DNA of 58,391 bases from CAYRMV01 sp964425255 (GTDB taxonomy: Bacteria; Bacteroidota; Bacteroidia; Flavobacteriales_D; Crocinitomicaceae): assembly GCA_964425255.1 (NCBI GenBank), contig CAYRMV010000006.1:1-58391 (forward strand), read 5' to 3'. This document shows positions 35,794 through 43,733 of the stretch, in pieces. Within the stretch, counting starts at the first letter, position 1. Every line of letters starts with the position of its first letter. The notes beneath the pieces are model-generated. The model was not told where the DNA came from and did not search any database. It was given only the letters and a program-made list of their open reading frames with translations. Position numbers and translations under genes: made by a program.

Positions 35794-37299
35794 ATGTCGC
35801 ATATTCAAGGTAAAATTTCACAGGTTATTGGTCCTGTGGTAGATGTAAGCTTCGATAAAGGAGTTGCGCTTCCAAATATTTACGATGCGTTGGAAGTAAG
35901 AAAAGCAGACGGAACACGCGTTGTTTTGGAAGTACAATCTCACGTAGGAGAAAGCTCAGTACGTACGATTTCGATGGATTCAACAGACGGATTCCGTCGT
36001 GGATTAGAAGTTGTTTCTACAGGTTCGGCGATCAAAATGCCTACAGGCGATCAAATCAAAGGTCGTTTGTTTAACGTAGTTGGTGAAGCGATTGACGGGA
36101 TCAACCCAGTGAGCAACGAAAATGGTTTGCCAATTCACCGTGAAGCTCCAGCTTTCGATCAGTTGTCAACTGCAACGGAAGTGTTGTTTACCGGAATTAA
36201 AGTGATTGACTTGATTGAGCCGTATGCAAAAGGAGGTAAAATCGGTTTATTCGGTGGTGCTGGTGTAGGTAAAACAGTATTGATTCAAGAGTTGATTAAC
36301 AACATCGCAAAAGGTCATGGTGGTCTTTCTGTGTTCGCTGGAGTAGGTGAGCGTACACGTGAAGGAAACGACTTGTTGCGTGAGATGTTGGAGTCAGGAA
36401 TTATCAAATATGGTAAAGATTTCATGCACTCTATGGAAGAAGGTGGATGGGATTTGTCAAAAGTTGATTTGAACGAAATGAAAGAGTCTAAGGCTACTTT
36501 CGTATTCGGTCAGATGAATGAGCCTCCAGGTGCTCGTGCTCGTGTTGCTTTGTCTGGTTTGACTATGGCTGAGTACTACCGCGATGGTGAAGGAGACGGA
36601 CAAGGAAAAGATATCCTTTTCTTCGTTGATAACATCTTCCGCTTTACACAAGCTGGTTCTGAGGTGTCTGCATTGTTAGGTCGTATGCCTTCAGCAGTAG
36701 GTTACCAACCAACTTTGGCAACTGAAATGGGTGCGATGCAAGAGCGTATTACTTCAACAAAAAATGGTTCCATTACTTCCGTACAAGCGGTTTACGTTCC
36801 TGCGGATGACTTAACGGATCCAGCACCAGCAAATACTTTTGCTCACTTGGATGCTACAACGGTATTGTCTCGTAAAATTGCTGAGTTAGGTATTTATCCT
36901 GCGGTTGATCCATTGGATTCTACTTCTCGTATCTTGACTCCAGCAATCTTAGGTGATGCTCATTACGATTGTGCAATGCGCGTTAAATTGACCTTACAAC
37001 GTTACAAAGAATTACAAGATATCATCGCGATTTTGGGTATGGACGAATTATCTGAAGAAGATAAATTGGTTGTACACCGCGCTCGTCGTGTTCAACGTTT
37101 CTTGTCTCAGCCGTTCCACGTAGCGGAGCAGTTTACAGGTATCCCAGGAGTTTTAGTAGATATTCAAGATACAATCAAAGGGTTCAACATGATTTTGGAT
37201 GGAGAAATGGATCGTTATCCAGAAGCTGCTTTCAACTTGAAAGGAAGCATCCAAGATGTAATTGAAGCTGGAGAAAAAATGTTGGCAGAAACTGTGTAA
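35794..37299 (+). CDS. atpD: F1Fo ATP synthase subunit beta
   Basis: A 501-residue catalytic subunit of ATP synthase. The P-loop GGAGVGKT is at 154-161, followed by the GERTREGNDL and EPPGARARVALSGLTMAEYYRD segments of the nucleotide site and the DNIFRFTQAGSEVSALLGRMPSA region (quoted in part). It is strongly conserved along its whole length. The gene pairs only with atpC; the remaining atp genes are not in the window, the arrangement usual in this phylum. Confidence 0.97.
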   Translation: MSHIQGKISQVIGPVVDVSFDKGVALPNIYDALEVRKADGTRVVLEVQSHVGESSVRTISMDSTDGFRRGLEVVSTGSAIKMPTGDQIKGRLFNVVGEAIDGINPVSNENGLPIHREAPAFDQLSTATEVLFTGIKVIDLIEPYAKGGKIGLFGGAGVGKTVLIQELINNIAKGHGGLSVFAGVGERTREGNDLLREMLESGIIKYGKDFMHSMEEGGWDLSKVDLNEMKESKATFVFGQMNEPPGARARVALSGLTMAEYYRDGEGDGQGKDILFFVDNIFRFTQAGSEVSALLGRMPSAVGYQPTLATEMGAMQERITSTKNGSITSVQAVYVPADDLTDPAPANTFAHLDATTVLSRKIAELGIYPAVDPLDSTSRILTPAILGDAHYDCAMRVKLTLQRYKELQDIIAILGMDELSEEDKLVVHRARRVQRFLSQPFHVAEQFTGIPGVLVDIQDTIKGFNMILDGEMDRYPEAAFNLKGSIQDVIEAGEKMLAETV

Positions 37300-37339
37300 T
37301 TTTCCTTTCAAAGGATAGTTCACATCAAAAAAGAAAAGT

Positions 37340-37627
37340 ATGCAATTAGAAATAATTACACCTGAAATGAAAGTGTTTACCGGAGAGGTTTCTGCTGTGC
37401 AGTTGCCTGGTATCGACGGACAATTTCAGGTCTTGAACAATCACGCTCCGATTATTTCTGCGCTTGGAAAAGGGAAAATTAAAGTCGATTTAGTTCAGAA
37501 CTTTGAAGCCGATGAAAAAACGAGTAAGTTAATTGAACTTAGTTCAAATACGAAAGTTATTCACGTGGAAATCAAGGGTGGAGTTGTTGAAATGCTCAAC
37601 AATAAATTGATTGTTCTTGCTGAATAA
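37340..37627 (+). CDS. atpC: F1Fo ATP synthase subunit epsilon, short form
   Basis: A 95-residue subunit that joins the rotor stalk. It contains only the N-terminal beta-sandwich (MQLEIITPEMKVFTGEV, LPGIDGQFQVLNNHAP, GVVEMLNNKLIVLAE) and lacks the C-terminal two-helix inhibitory domain of the about 135-residue E. coli subunit. Short forms are common in Bacteroidota, so this is not a truncation by mutation. It lies 40 bases after atpD and a strong terminator follows. Confidence 0.92.
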   Translation: MQLEIITPEMKVFTGEVSAVQLPGIDGQFQVLNNHAPIISALGKGKIKVDLVQNFEADEKTSKLIELSSNTKVIHVEIKGGVVEMLNNKLIVLAE

Positions 37628-37647
37628 TTATCATAAAACTTTGATAG

Positions 37648-37681
37648 AGAGGGATTTGGGAAACCGTTTCCCTCTTTTTTT
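37648..37681 (+). terminator. intrinsic terminator after atpC
   Basis: AGAGGGA (37648-37654) pairs with TCCCTCT (37669-37675), followed by a run of T to 37681. An alternative inner stem GGGAAA/TTTCCC exists. Confidence 0.8.
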
Positions 37682-37761
37682 GTTAAGGTATGTTAAGCTT
37701 TTAAGCAGGCATACGATACTTTCATTAAATTCGTTCTCGTTAGAGACAACACTTCACTGAA

Positions 37762-38508
37762 ATGGATGTATTCTCTCAAATAGATTTAGCTCGAATTCCA
37801 GAACATATTGCCATTATTATGGATGGAAACGGGCGCTGGGCAAAACAACAAGGCCAAAAACGGTTGTATGGTCATTCCTTTGGGATTGAATCCATTCGAT
37901 CAACTTTGCAAGCAGCGGAAGAAATGGGTGTCAAATATTTGACTTTATATACTTTTTCGACCGAAAACTGGAATCGTCCAAAAGAGGAGATTGATGGAAT
38001 TATGAGTCTCATTGTGCAAACAATCGCCAATGAAGTAGATGAGCTCAATAAAAAAGGAGTTCGTCTGTGGAGTTTGGGGGATATGCCTGGTTTGCCTTTG
38101 GATTGTCAGCAAGAATTTGAACGTGCTGCTCAAGAAACGGCTCATAACACCAAAATAAACTTGATCTTGGCAATCAATTACTCTTCGCGTTGGGAAATTA
38201 ACAAGGCTGTGAAGGAGATTGCAGAAGATGTAAAATTAGGTAAATTAAATACGGAGCAAATCAACGATGAATTGGTTTCGAGCTATCTTTCTACCAAAGG
38301 AGTTCCAGATCCAGAATTGTTGATTCGTACAAGTGGTGAATACCGTATAAGTAATTTCTTGCTTTGGCAAATTGCGTATACAGAACTTCATTTTACACCC
38401 GTTTTATGGCCAGATTTTAGAGACTTAGATTTATACAAAGCTGTACTTGATTACCAATCTCGGGAACGAAGATTTGGACAAGTTTCAGAACAAATAACAA
38501 ATAAATGA
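37762..38508 (+). CDS. uppS: isoprenyl transferase (undecaprenyl diphosphate synthase)
   Basis: A 248-residue cis-prenyltransferase that makes the C55 lipid carrier for peptidoglycan and O-antigen. The catalytic Asp21 is in IIMDGNGRWAKQQ. The TLYTFSTENW and RTSGEYRISNFLLWQIAYTE motifs of the family follow, and the terminal Arg-rich segment is present. Its TGA overlaps the ATG of bamA, so the two are translationally coupled. Confidence 0.94.
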   Translation: MDVFSQIDLARIPEHIAIIMDGNGRWAKQQGQKRLYGHSFGIESIRSTLQAAEEMGVKYLTLYTFSTENWNRPKEEIDGIMSLIVQTIANEVDELNKKGVRLWSLGDMPGLPLDCQQEFERAAQETAHNTKINLILAINYSSRWEINKAVKEIAEDVKLGKLNTEQINDELVSSYLSTKGVPDPELLIRTSGEYRISNFLLWQIAYTELHFTPVLWPDFRDLDLYKAVLDYQSRERRFGQVSEQITNK

Positions 38509-41105
38509 TGCACAAAAAACACCTAGTATTAACTGCATGGAATATGCTACTTGTAGCGTTGTTTTCCCTTTCCTATTCACAAACATCAGTAACTGATTCA
38601 ACATCAAAAGGACCTGTGATCCTTGGGGGTGGTTTTTTTATAGATTACCAAAATCCAAAAGAATACGAAATTGGTCCAATCCGTGTTTTGGGAGCAGATA
38701 ATTTTGATCATCAAGCCATCAAATTATTAAGTGGATTGCGCCAAGGATCACGCATCATGATTCCGGGAGATCGATTTTCTACTGCCATTAAAAATTTGTG
38801 GAATGAAGGAATCTTCTCGGATGTTGAAATTTACATCGAAAAAGAAATTGGTGGAGTTATCTATCCAGTGATTGAAGTTACTCCTCGTCCAAAGTTATCT
38901 CGTTTCAAGTTTTCAGGTGTTACTCGTAGAGAGGCAGATAAAATTAGAGAGGAAATTTCTTTGTATTCGGGAAAAACGATTACGGAAAACCTTGTTTTTA
39001 CTACCAAAAGCAAGATCAAAGGATATTACCGTGAGAAAGGATTTTATTCTGCACAAGTAGATATCAAACGGGTGAATGATACTTTGATGAATAATTCCGA
39101 AATATTTTTGATCAATATTCAAAAAGGAAGTAAAGTTCGAATAGGTGAATTGACAATTGAAGGAAATGAATCTATTCCAACGTGGAAATTGAAAATGGCC
39201 ATGAAGGATACCAAACAAAAAGCATTTTGGCGTTTCTTCAAAAAATCGAAATTTTCGCAATCAGCATACGATCGAGATAAATTAGCAATGATAGCCAAGT
39301 ACAATGCAATCGGAATGCGCGATGCTGCCATTGATTTTGATACCATTTTCATGAAAAACGATAAGAATCTTGCCATTCGAATCAAAGTAGATGAAGGAGC
39401 TAAGTTTTATTTTGGAAACATCGAATGGGTTGGGAATACGAAGTTCCGTTCGGGTTACTTGGATACGATTTTAGGTATAAAGTATGGCGATGTATACAAC
39501 AAAACTTTGTTAGATCAACGCTTAAACATGAGTCAAGATGGACGAGATATTTCTTCGCTTTACATGGATCGAGGCTATTTGTTCTTCCAGATAAATGCCG
39601 TTGAACGAAACATCAATGACAATCATATTTCGTACCAAATGCGCATCATTGAAGGAAAAGAGGCGCGCGTGAAAAACATCATCATCAAGGGTAATACGAA
39701 AACCAACGAAAATGTTATTCGAAGAGAAATTCGAACCAAACCAGGTGACTTATTCAATCGAAATGACATCATTCGTACTCAACGAGAATTAGCGCAATTG
39801 GGGTATTTCAATGAACAAGCCTTTCAAATCAATCCGATGCCAAACCCGCAAGATGGAACTGTTGATATCGAATACGTTGTGGAAGAAAAATCATCCGATC
39901 AAGTCGAATTGTCTGGTGGATATGGTGCTAATCGCATCATTGGAACCTTGGGGTTGACTTTCAATAATTTTTCTTTAGGAAATACCTTCAAAAAAGGAGC
40001 TTGGTCGCCTTTGCCTTCAGGAGACGGACAACGTTTGTCAATTCGTGCACAAACCAATGGACGATTCTACCAAGGGTATAATTTCTCTTTCACTGAGCCA
40101 TGGTTGGGAGGAAAGAAACCAAATTCACTTTCCCTTTGGGTAAATCACACACAATTTGGAAACAATTTTAGCAGAAGCAATCCATCTTATACTGGAGTTT
40201 CTATCTCTGGAGCCGGAATAGGTCTTGGGCGTAGAAAAAAAGTGCCAGATGATTATTTTAGCGCATACTACGAATTGGCTTACCAATATTACGATGTGGT
40301 ACGTTACACAGATTTCTTCCCTAGTTTTAGTGATGGTTATGCCAATGACATTAGTTTGAAATATGTTTTGCAACGAAATTCAGTAAGTTCACCGATCTAT
40401 CCACAAGAAGGTTCGAAAATTACGTTCTCAGCTAAATCGTCATTGCCTTATACTTTGTTTAATCCAATGACTGCTGCAGAAGCTGCTGATCCACAAGCGA
40501 GATACAAATATTTGGAGTATTACAAATTGAAATTCACAGGAGAATGGTTTTTACCTCTTTCCTCGGATAAGAAATTGGTCTTGATGCCTCGCGTTGGATT
40601 TGGTTTCATGGGAGCCTATAGTTCAATCAAAGGATTGACTCCTTTTGAGCGTTATACTCTTGGTGGAAATGGTTTGACTGGTGTGAACCAATTAGGTGGA
40701 CGTGAAATCATTGCTTTACGAGGTTATGACGATGCTACAGGCCCTTCTTCCGGTGTGTCTTCTCAAGGTGGTGATCCAATCATTGCGAAATATACCTTGG
40801 AATTACGCTACCCGATTTCCTTAAATCCACAGGCTACGTTCTTTGTACTTGGATTTGCGGAAGCTGGAAATACCTATACAGCATTTAATAAGTTTAATCC
40901 TTTCAATGTGAAACGTTCTGCGGGTGTCGGAGTTCGTATATTCTTACCAATGTTTGGTATGCTTGGATTGGATTATGGTTGGGGATTCGATACGTTGGAT
41001 CCACATTCAGCAGGATACGGCGGAGCATCCGATCAATCAATCAAACAGAAAGGATACTACGGGAAGCTTAACTTTACCATCGGTATGAACTTAGGTGAGT
41101 TATAA
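38505..41105 (+). CDS. bamA: outer membrane protein assembly factor BamA
   Basis: An 866-residue Omp85 protein with a signal peptide. The N-terminal half carries consecutive POTRA domains (first at about 55-125, last at about 385-460, recognisable by IIIKGNTKTNENVIRREIRT), followed by the 16-strand barrel with the conserved loop segment GGREIIALRGYDDATGPSSG. It inserts beta-barrel proteins into the outer membrane. Two ATGs (38505 and 38508) are possible, both overlapping the uppS stop. It forms an operon with uppS and, probably, the two OmpH genes. Confidence 0.95.
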   Translation: MMHKKHLVLTAWNMLLVALFSLSYSQTSVTDSTSKGPVILGGGFFIDYQNPKEYEIGPIRVLGADNFDHQAIKLLSGLRQGSRIMIPGDRFSTAIKNLWNEGIFSDVEIYIEKEIGGVIYPVIEVTPRPKLSRFKFSGVTRREADKIREEISLYSGKTITENLVFTTKSKIKGYYREKGFYSAQVDIKRVNDTLMNNSEIFLINIQKGSKVRIGELTIEGNESIPTWKLKMAMKDTKQKAFWRFFKKSKFSQSAYDRDKLAMIAKYNAIGMRDAAIDFDTIFMKNDKNLAIRIKVDEGAKFYFGNIEWVGNTKFRSGYLDTILGIKYGDVYNKTLLDQRLNMSQDGRDISSLYMDRGYLFFQINAVERNINDNHISYQMRIIEGKEARVKNIIIKGNTKTNENVIRREIRTKPGDLFNRNDIIRTQRELAQLGYFNEQAFQINPMPNPQDGTVDIEYVVEEKSSDQVELSGGYGANRIIGTLGLTFNNFSLGNTFKKGAWSPLPSGDGQRLSIRAQTNGRFYQGYNFSFTEPWLGGKKPNSLSLWVNHTQFGNNFSRSNPSYTGVSISGAGIGLGRRKKVPDDYFSAYYELAYQYYDVVRYTDFFPSFSDGYANDISLKYVLQRNSVSSPIYPQEGSKITFSAKSSLPYTLFNPMTAAEAADPQARYKYLEYYKLKFTGEWFLPLSSDKKLVLMPRVGFGFMGAYSSIKGLTPFERYTLGGNGLTGVNQLGGREIIALRGYDDATGPSSGVSSQGGDPIIAKYTLELRYPISLNPQATFFVLGFAEAGNTYTAFNKFNPFNVKRSAGVGVRIFLPMFGMLGLDYGWGFDTLDPHSAGYGGASDQSIKQKGYYGKLNFTIGMNLGEL

Positions 41106-41132
41106 TTGAGAAACGAAATGCAATAAAATGTG

Positions 41133-41140
41133 TATATTTG
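41133..41140 (+). promoter_or_regulatory. -7 box ahead of the OmpH pair
   Basis: TATATTTG, an exact TAnnTTTG match, lies 36 bases upstream of the first OmpH gene. It suggests that the OmpH genes can also be transcribed separately from bamA. Confidence 0.5.
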
Positions 41141-41176
41141 GCGTTCCTGCGTTGTAAAAATTGAATTTAGAAGCAA

Positions 41177-41692
41177 ATGAAAAATTTATTAATACTTAGC
41201 TTGTTCATTTTTGGCATGTCATTTGTCACTCAAGCTCAGAAATACGGGTACATCGATTCGGACTATATTCTTGAACAATTGCAAGAGTATAAAGACGCAA
41301 AAGATAAACTCGATAAATTAGCTGAGAGATGGACAAAGGAAATTGAAGATCGATACGCGGTATTGAGACAAAAAAAGGAAGCATTTGCACGCGAAGAAGT
41401 GTTGCTACCTGCGGAAGAAAAGAAAAAACGTTCTGAAGAGATTGAAAAATTAGAAACCGAAGCGATGGAAATGCAAAAACTTCGATTTGGTGTGAGTGGG
41501 GATTATTTCCAAAAAAGACAGGAACTGATTAAGCCCATTCAAGATAAAGTTTTCGATGCGATGCAAAAAGTAGCATCCAAGCAAAAATTCACGTTTATTT
41601 TCGATAAAGCAAATCAAAGTAATTTGGTTTATGCAGATAGCAAATTCGACTTAAGTGACGATGTAATTCGTGAATTAAACGCTGATAAATAA
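41177..41692 (+). CDS. OmpH/Skp-family periplasmic chaperone (first copy)
   Basis: A 171-residue protein with a signal peptide (cleaved near TQAQ) and the OmpH pattern: a short beta segment YGYIDSDYILEQLQEY, a long charged coiled coil (about 45-115), and a closing strand FTFIFDKANQSNLVYAD. Skp homologues hold unfolded outer-membrane proteins in the periplasm before BamA inserts them. The gene lies just downstream of bamA and 31 bases before a second copy. Confidence 0.9.
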   Translation: MKNLLILSLFIFGMSFVTQAQKYGYIDSDYILEQLQEYKDAKDKLDKLAERWTKEIEDRYAVLRQKKEAFAREEVLLPAEEKKKRSEEIEKLETEAMEMQKLRFGVSGDYFQKRQELIKPIQDKVFDAMQKVASKQKFTFIFDKANQSNLVYADSKFDLSDDVIRELNADK

Positions 41693-41723
41693 GTAAAAGT
41701 AAAATAGAAATAAAAATCAAAAA

Positions 41724-42245
41724 ATGAAAAAGTTAATTCTTGCCTTAGTAATGGTAATCTCTGCTGGAGCAGCAGTTGCACAAACTAAAATTGGACATGT
41801 AAATTCACAAAAAATTCTAGATACAATGCCTTCTCGCAAGGCCGCTTTAAAAGAAATGGAAGCAATTTCAAAGTCTGCTGAAGCAGAATTGCTTGAAATG
41901 GACTCTGTTTTGGAGGCTCGATATAAGAAGTTCTTAGCTGATCAACCAAATATGCCACCGATGCAAATTCAATTTGAACAAGAGAAATTGCAACGTAAAC
42001 AAATGGAAATTCAACAACGTGAGCAAGAATTGCAACAGCAAATGCAAGCAATGGGAAATCGCTTAAACAAACCGGTTTTGGAGCGCTTGCAAAAAGCGGT
42101 TGACATCGTAGCTGAACGAAAAAAAATCAATTATGTGATTGACGAAACAGCGACCTTGTATTTCAAAGGTGGTACCGATTTAACACCAGAAGTAATAACT
42201 GAAGTATTGCGTTTGGATGCTGAAGCAACAAAAGCAGGAAAATAA
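41724..42245 (+). CDS. OmpH/Skp-family periplasmic chaperone (second copy)
   Basis: A 173-residue paralogue of the preceding protein. It has a signal peptide ending near AVAQ, KIGHVNSQKILDTMPSRK at the start of the mature part, a Gln-rich coiled coil (REQELQQQMQAM) and a closing strand INYVIDETATLYFKGGTDLT. It is less acidic in the coiled coil than the first copy. Tandem OmpH genes after bamA are usual in this phylum. A strong terminator follows. Confidence 0.9.
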   Translation: MKKLILALVMVISAGAAVAQTKIGHVNSQKILDTMPSRKAALKEMEAISKSAEAELLEMDSVLEARYKKFLADQPNMPPMQIQFEQEKLQRKQMEIQQREQELQQQMQAMGNRLNKPVLERLQKAVDIVAERKKINYVIDETATLYFKGGTDLTPEVITEVLRLDAEATKAGK

Positions 42246-42264
42246 TCTTTAATCCTTATTTAGT

Positions 42265-42296
42265 AAAGGCTATCGGAAACGGTAGCCTTTTCTTTT
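42265..42296 (+). terminator. intrinsic terminator with GAAA tetraloop
   Basis: AAAGGCTATCG (42265-42275) pairs with CGGTAGCCTTT (42280-42290, one G-T wobble) around a GAAA loop, followed by TCTTTTT. It closes the uppS-bamA-ompH-ompH transcript. Confidence 0.88.
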
Positions 42297-42309
42297 TCAT
42301 GGATTCTAC

Positions 42310-42317
42310 TATCTTTG
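42310..42317 (+). promoter_or_regulatory. -7 box of murI-rnhA
   Basis: TATCTTTG matches the consensus exactly, between the preceding terminator and the murI ATG at 42374. The -33 position is only T-rich. Confidence 0.5.
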
Positions 42318-42373
42318 CATAAGCAAGAAAAGAATCTATTCAAAACGATCTTTTTGGTTTCAGAATCATTAAA

Positions 42374-43213
42374 ATGACAAATAAAGGAGCTCCAATTGGT
42401 GTGTTTGATTCAGGTTATGGTGGTTTAACCATCTTGGCTGAATTGCGCAAAACCTTACCCGAAAAAGATTTCATCTATTTGGGGGATAATGCACGAGCAC
42501 CTTATGGTTCCCGATCGTTTGAAGTAGTTTATGAATTTACCTTAGAAGCGGTTCGCTATCTTTTTTCACAAGGATGTGAATTGATTATTCTTGCTTGTAA
42601 TACGGCATCAGCCAAAGCTTTGAGAACGATACAACAGAAAATTCTTCCTTATGAATATCCAGATAAACGCGTTTTGGGTGTTATTCGTCCAAGTACAGAA
42701 GGAATTTTAAAACTGACTAAATCCAAGCACATTGGCATTTTAGCAACGGAAGGAACTGTTAAATCCAATTCTTATCAATTGGAAATTCATAAATTTTTCC
42801 CTGAGGTGATTGTCAATCAATTGGCTTGCCCGATTTGGGTTCCACTAATTGAAAATGGTAAATACAATACGCTTGCCGGAAAGTCATTTATTCAAGAAGA
42901 TGTGGAAACGTTGATGCAAATGGATCCTGAAATGGATGCGATCATTTTAGCATGTACGCATTATCCAATTTTGAAATCATATATCGAATCGATTGTTCCT
43001 CCGCACATACAAGTGGTGGCTCAAGGTCCGATAGTGGCAGCAAGTTTGAAAGATTACCTTGAAAAACATACTTGGCTCAACGAAAAACTTTCCGATACGG
43101 GATCGGTGGTTTATTTAACCACGGAAAATGAAACGGATTTTAGTAAAAACGCTTCGCGCATTTTAGGAGAATCGATCGAAGCACAACACGTTCGTTTGAA
43201 ACATGAGTTCTAA
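42374..43213 (+). CDS. murI: glutamate racemase
   Basis: A 279-residue racemase that makes D-glutamate for peptidoglycan. It has the IGVFDSGYGGLTIL start and two catalytic cysteines, Cys75 in ILACNTASA and Cys194 in ILACTHYPIL. The length is typical. Its last 11 bases overlap rnhA. It follows the uppS-bamA-ompH cluster but has its own -7 box. Confidence 0.93.
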   Translation: MTNKGAPIGVFDSGYGGLTILAELRKTLPEKDFIYLGDNARAPYGSRSFEVVYEFTLEAVRYLFSQGCELIILACNTASAKALRTIQQKILPYEYPDKRVLGVIRPSTEGILKLTKSKHIGILATEGTVKSNSYQLEIHKFFPEVIVNQLACPIWVPLIENGKYNTLAGKSFIQEDVETLMQMDPEMDAIILACTHYPILKSYIESIVPPHIQVVAQGPIVAASLKDYLEKHTWLNEKLSDTGSVVYLTTENETDFSKNASRILGESIEAQHVRLKHEF

Positions 43214-43688
43214 AGTAATTGAAATTTTTACAGATGGTTCCTCACGTGGAAATCCAGGTCCTGGTGGTTACGGTGCAGTTTTGCGCTTTCAAGGAAAAGT
43301 AAAAGAACTGTCGGAAGGATTTCGTTTGACAACCAACAATCGAATGGAACTACTCAGTATTATTGTTGCCTTAGAAAGCCTCAAAACGAATGAGTATCCA
43401 GTAATTATTTGTTCTGACTCGAAGTATGTTATTGATTCAATCACTAAAGGTTGGGTTTTCGGTTGGAATCAAAAAGGATTCAAGGGTAAAAAAAATGCGG
43501 ATTTGTGGAAACGCTATTTGAAATTACATCCCAAGTTTAACTTACAATTCAAATGGGTTAAAGGCCACGCGGGTCACCCAGAGAATGAACGCTGTGATTT
43601 TCTTGCCACTCAAGCAGCTCAACGTTCCAATTTGCCACCCGATTTGGAATACGAACGGGAACAAAATAGCACCAATTTATTTGATTAA
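43203..43688 (+). CDS. rnhA: ribonuclease HI
   Basis: A 161-residue nuclease that degrades the RNA strand of RNA:DNA hybrids. The metal-binding residues are Asp11 (FTDGSSRGNPG), Glu49 (NNRMEL), Asp72 (CSDSKYVID) and Asp132 (NERCDFLA), with the loop His122 in KGHAGH. It is complete and of normal length. It overlaps murI by 11 bases in another frame, consistent with coupled translation. Confidence 0.93.
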   Translation: MSSKVIEIFTDGSSRGNPGPGGYGAVLRFQGKVKELSEGFRLTTNNRMELLSIIVALESLKTNEYPVIICSDSKYVIDSITKGWVFGWNQKGFKGKKNADLWKRYLKLHPKFNLQFKWVKGHAGHPENERCDFLATQAAQRSNLPPDLEYEREQNSTNLFD

Positions 43689-43733
43689 CTGTAACAAATA
43701 CGTTCTATATCAGTCCTACATAAAACTACAAAC

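Noticed and set aside
37340..37627. Epsilon subunit of ATP synthase looks truncated
   Set aside because: Short epsilon subunits lacking the C-terminal helices are normal in Bacteroidota, and the gene has a proper stop and terminator.
35794..37627. atpD-atpC separated from the rest of the ATP synthase genes as a sign of rearrangement
   Set aside because: This split is the usual arrangement in the phylum.
41177..42245. Two adjacent OmpH genes as a recent duplication
   Set aside because: The two proteins are clearly diverged and tandem OmpH genes after bamA are common in related organisms.
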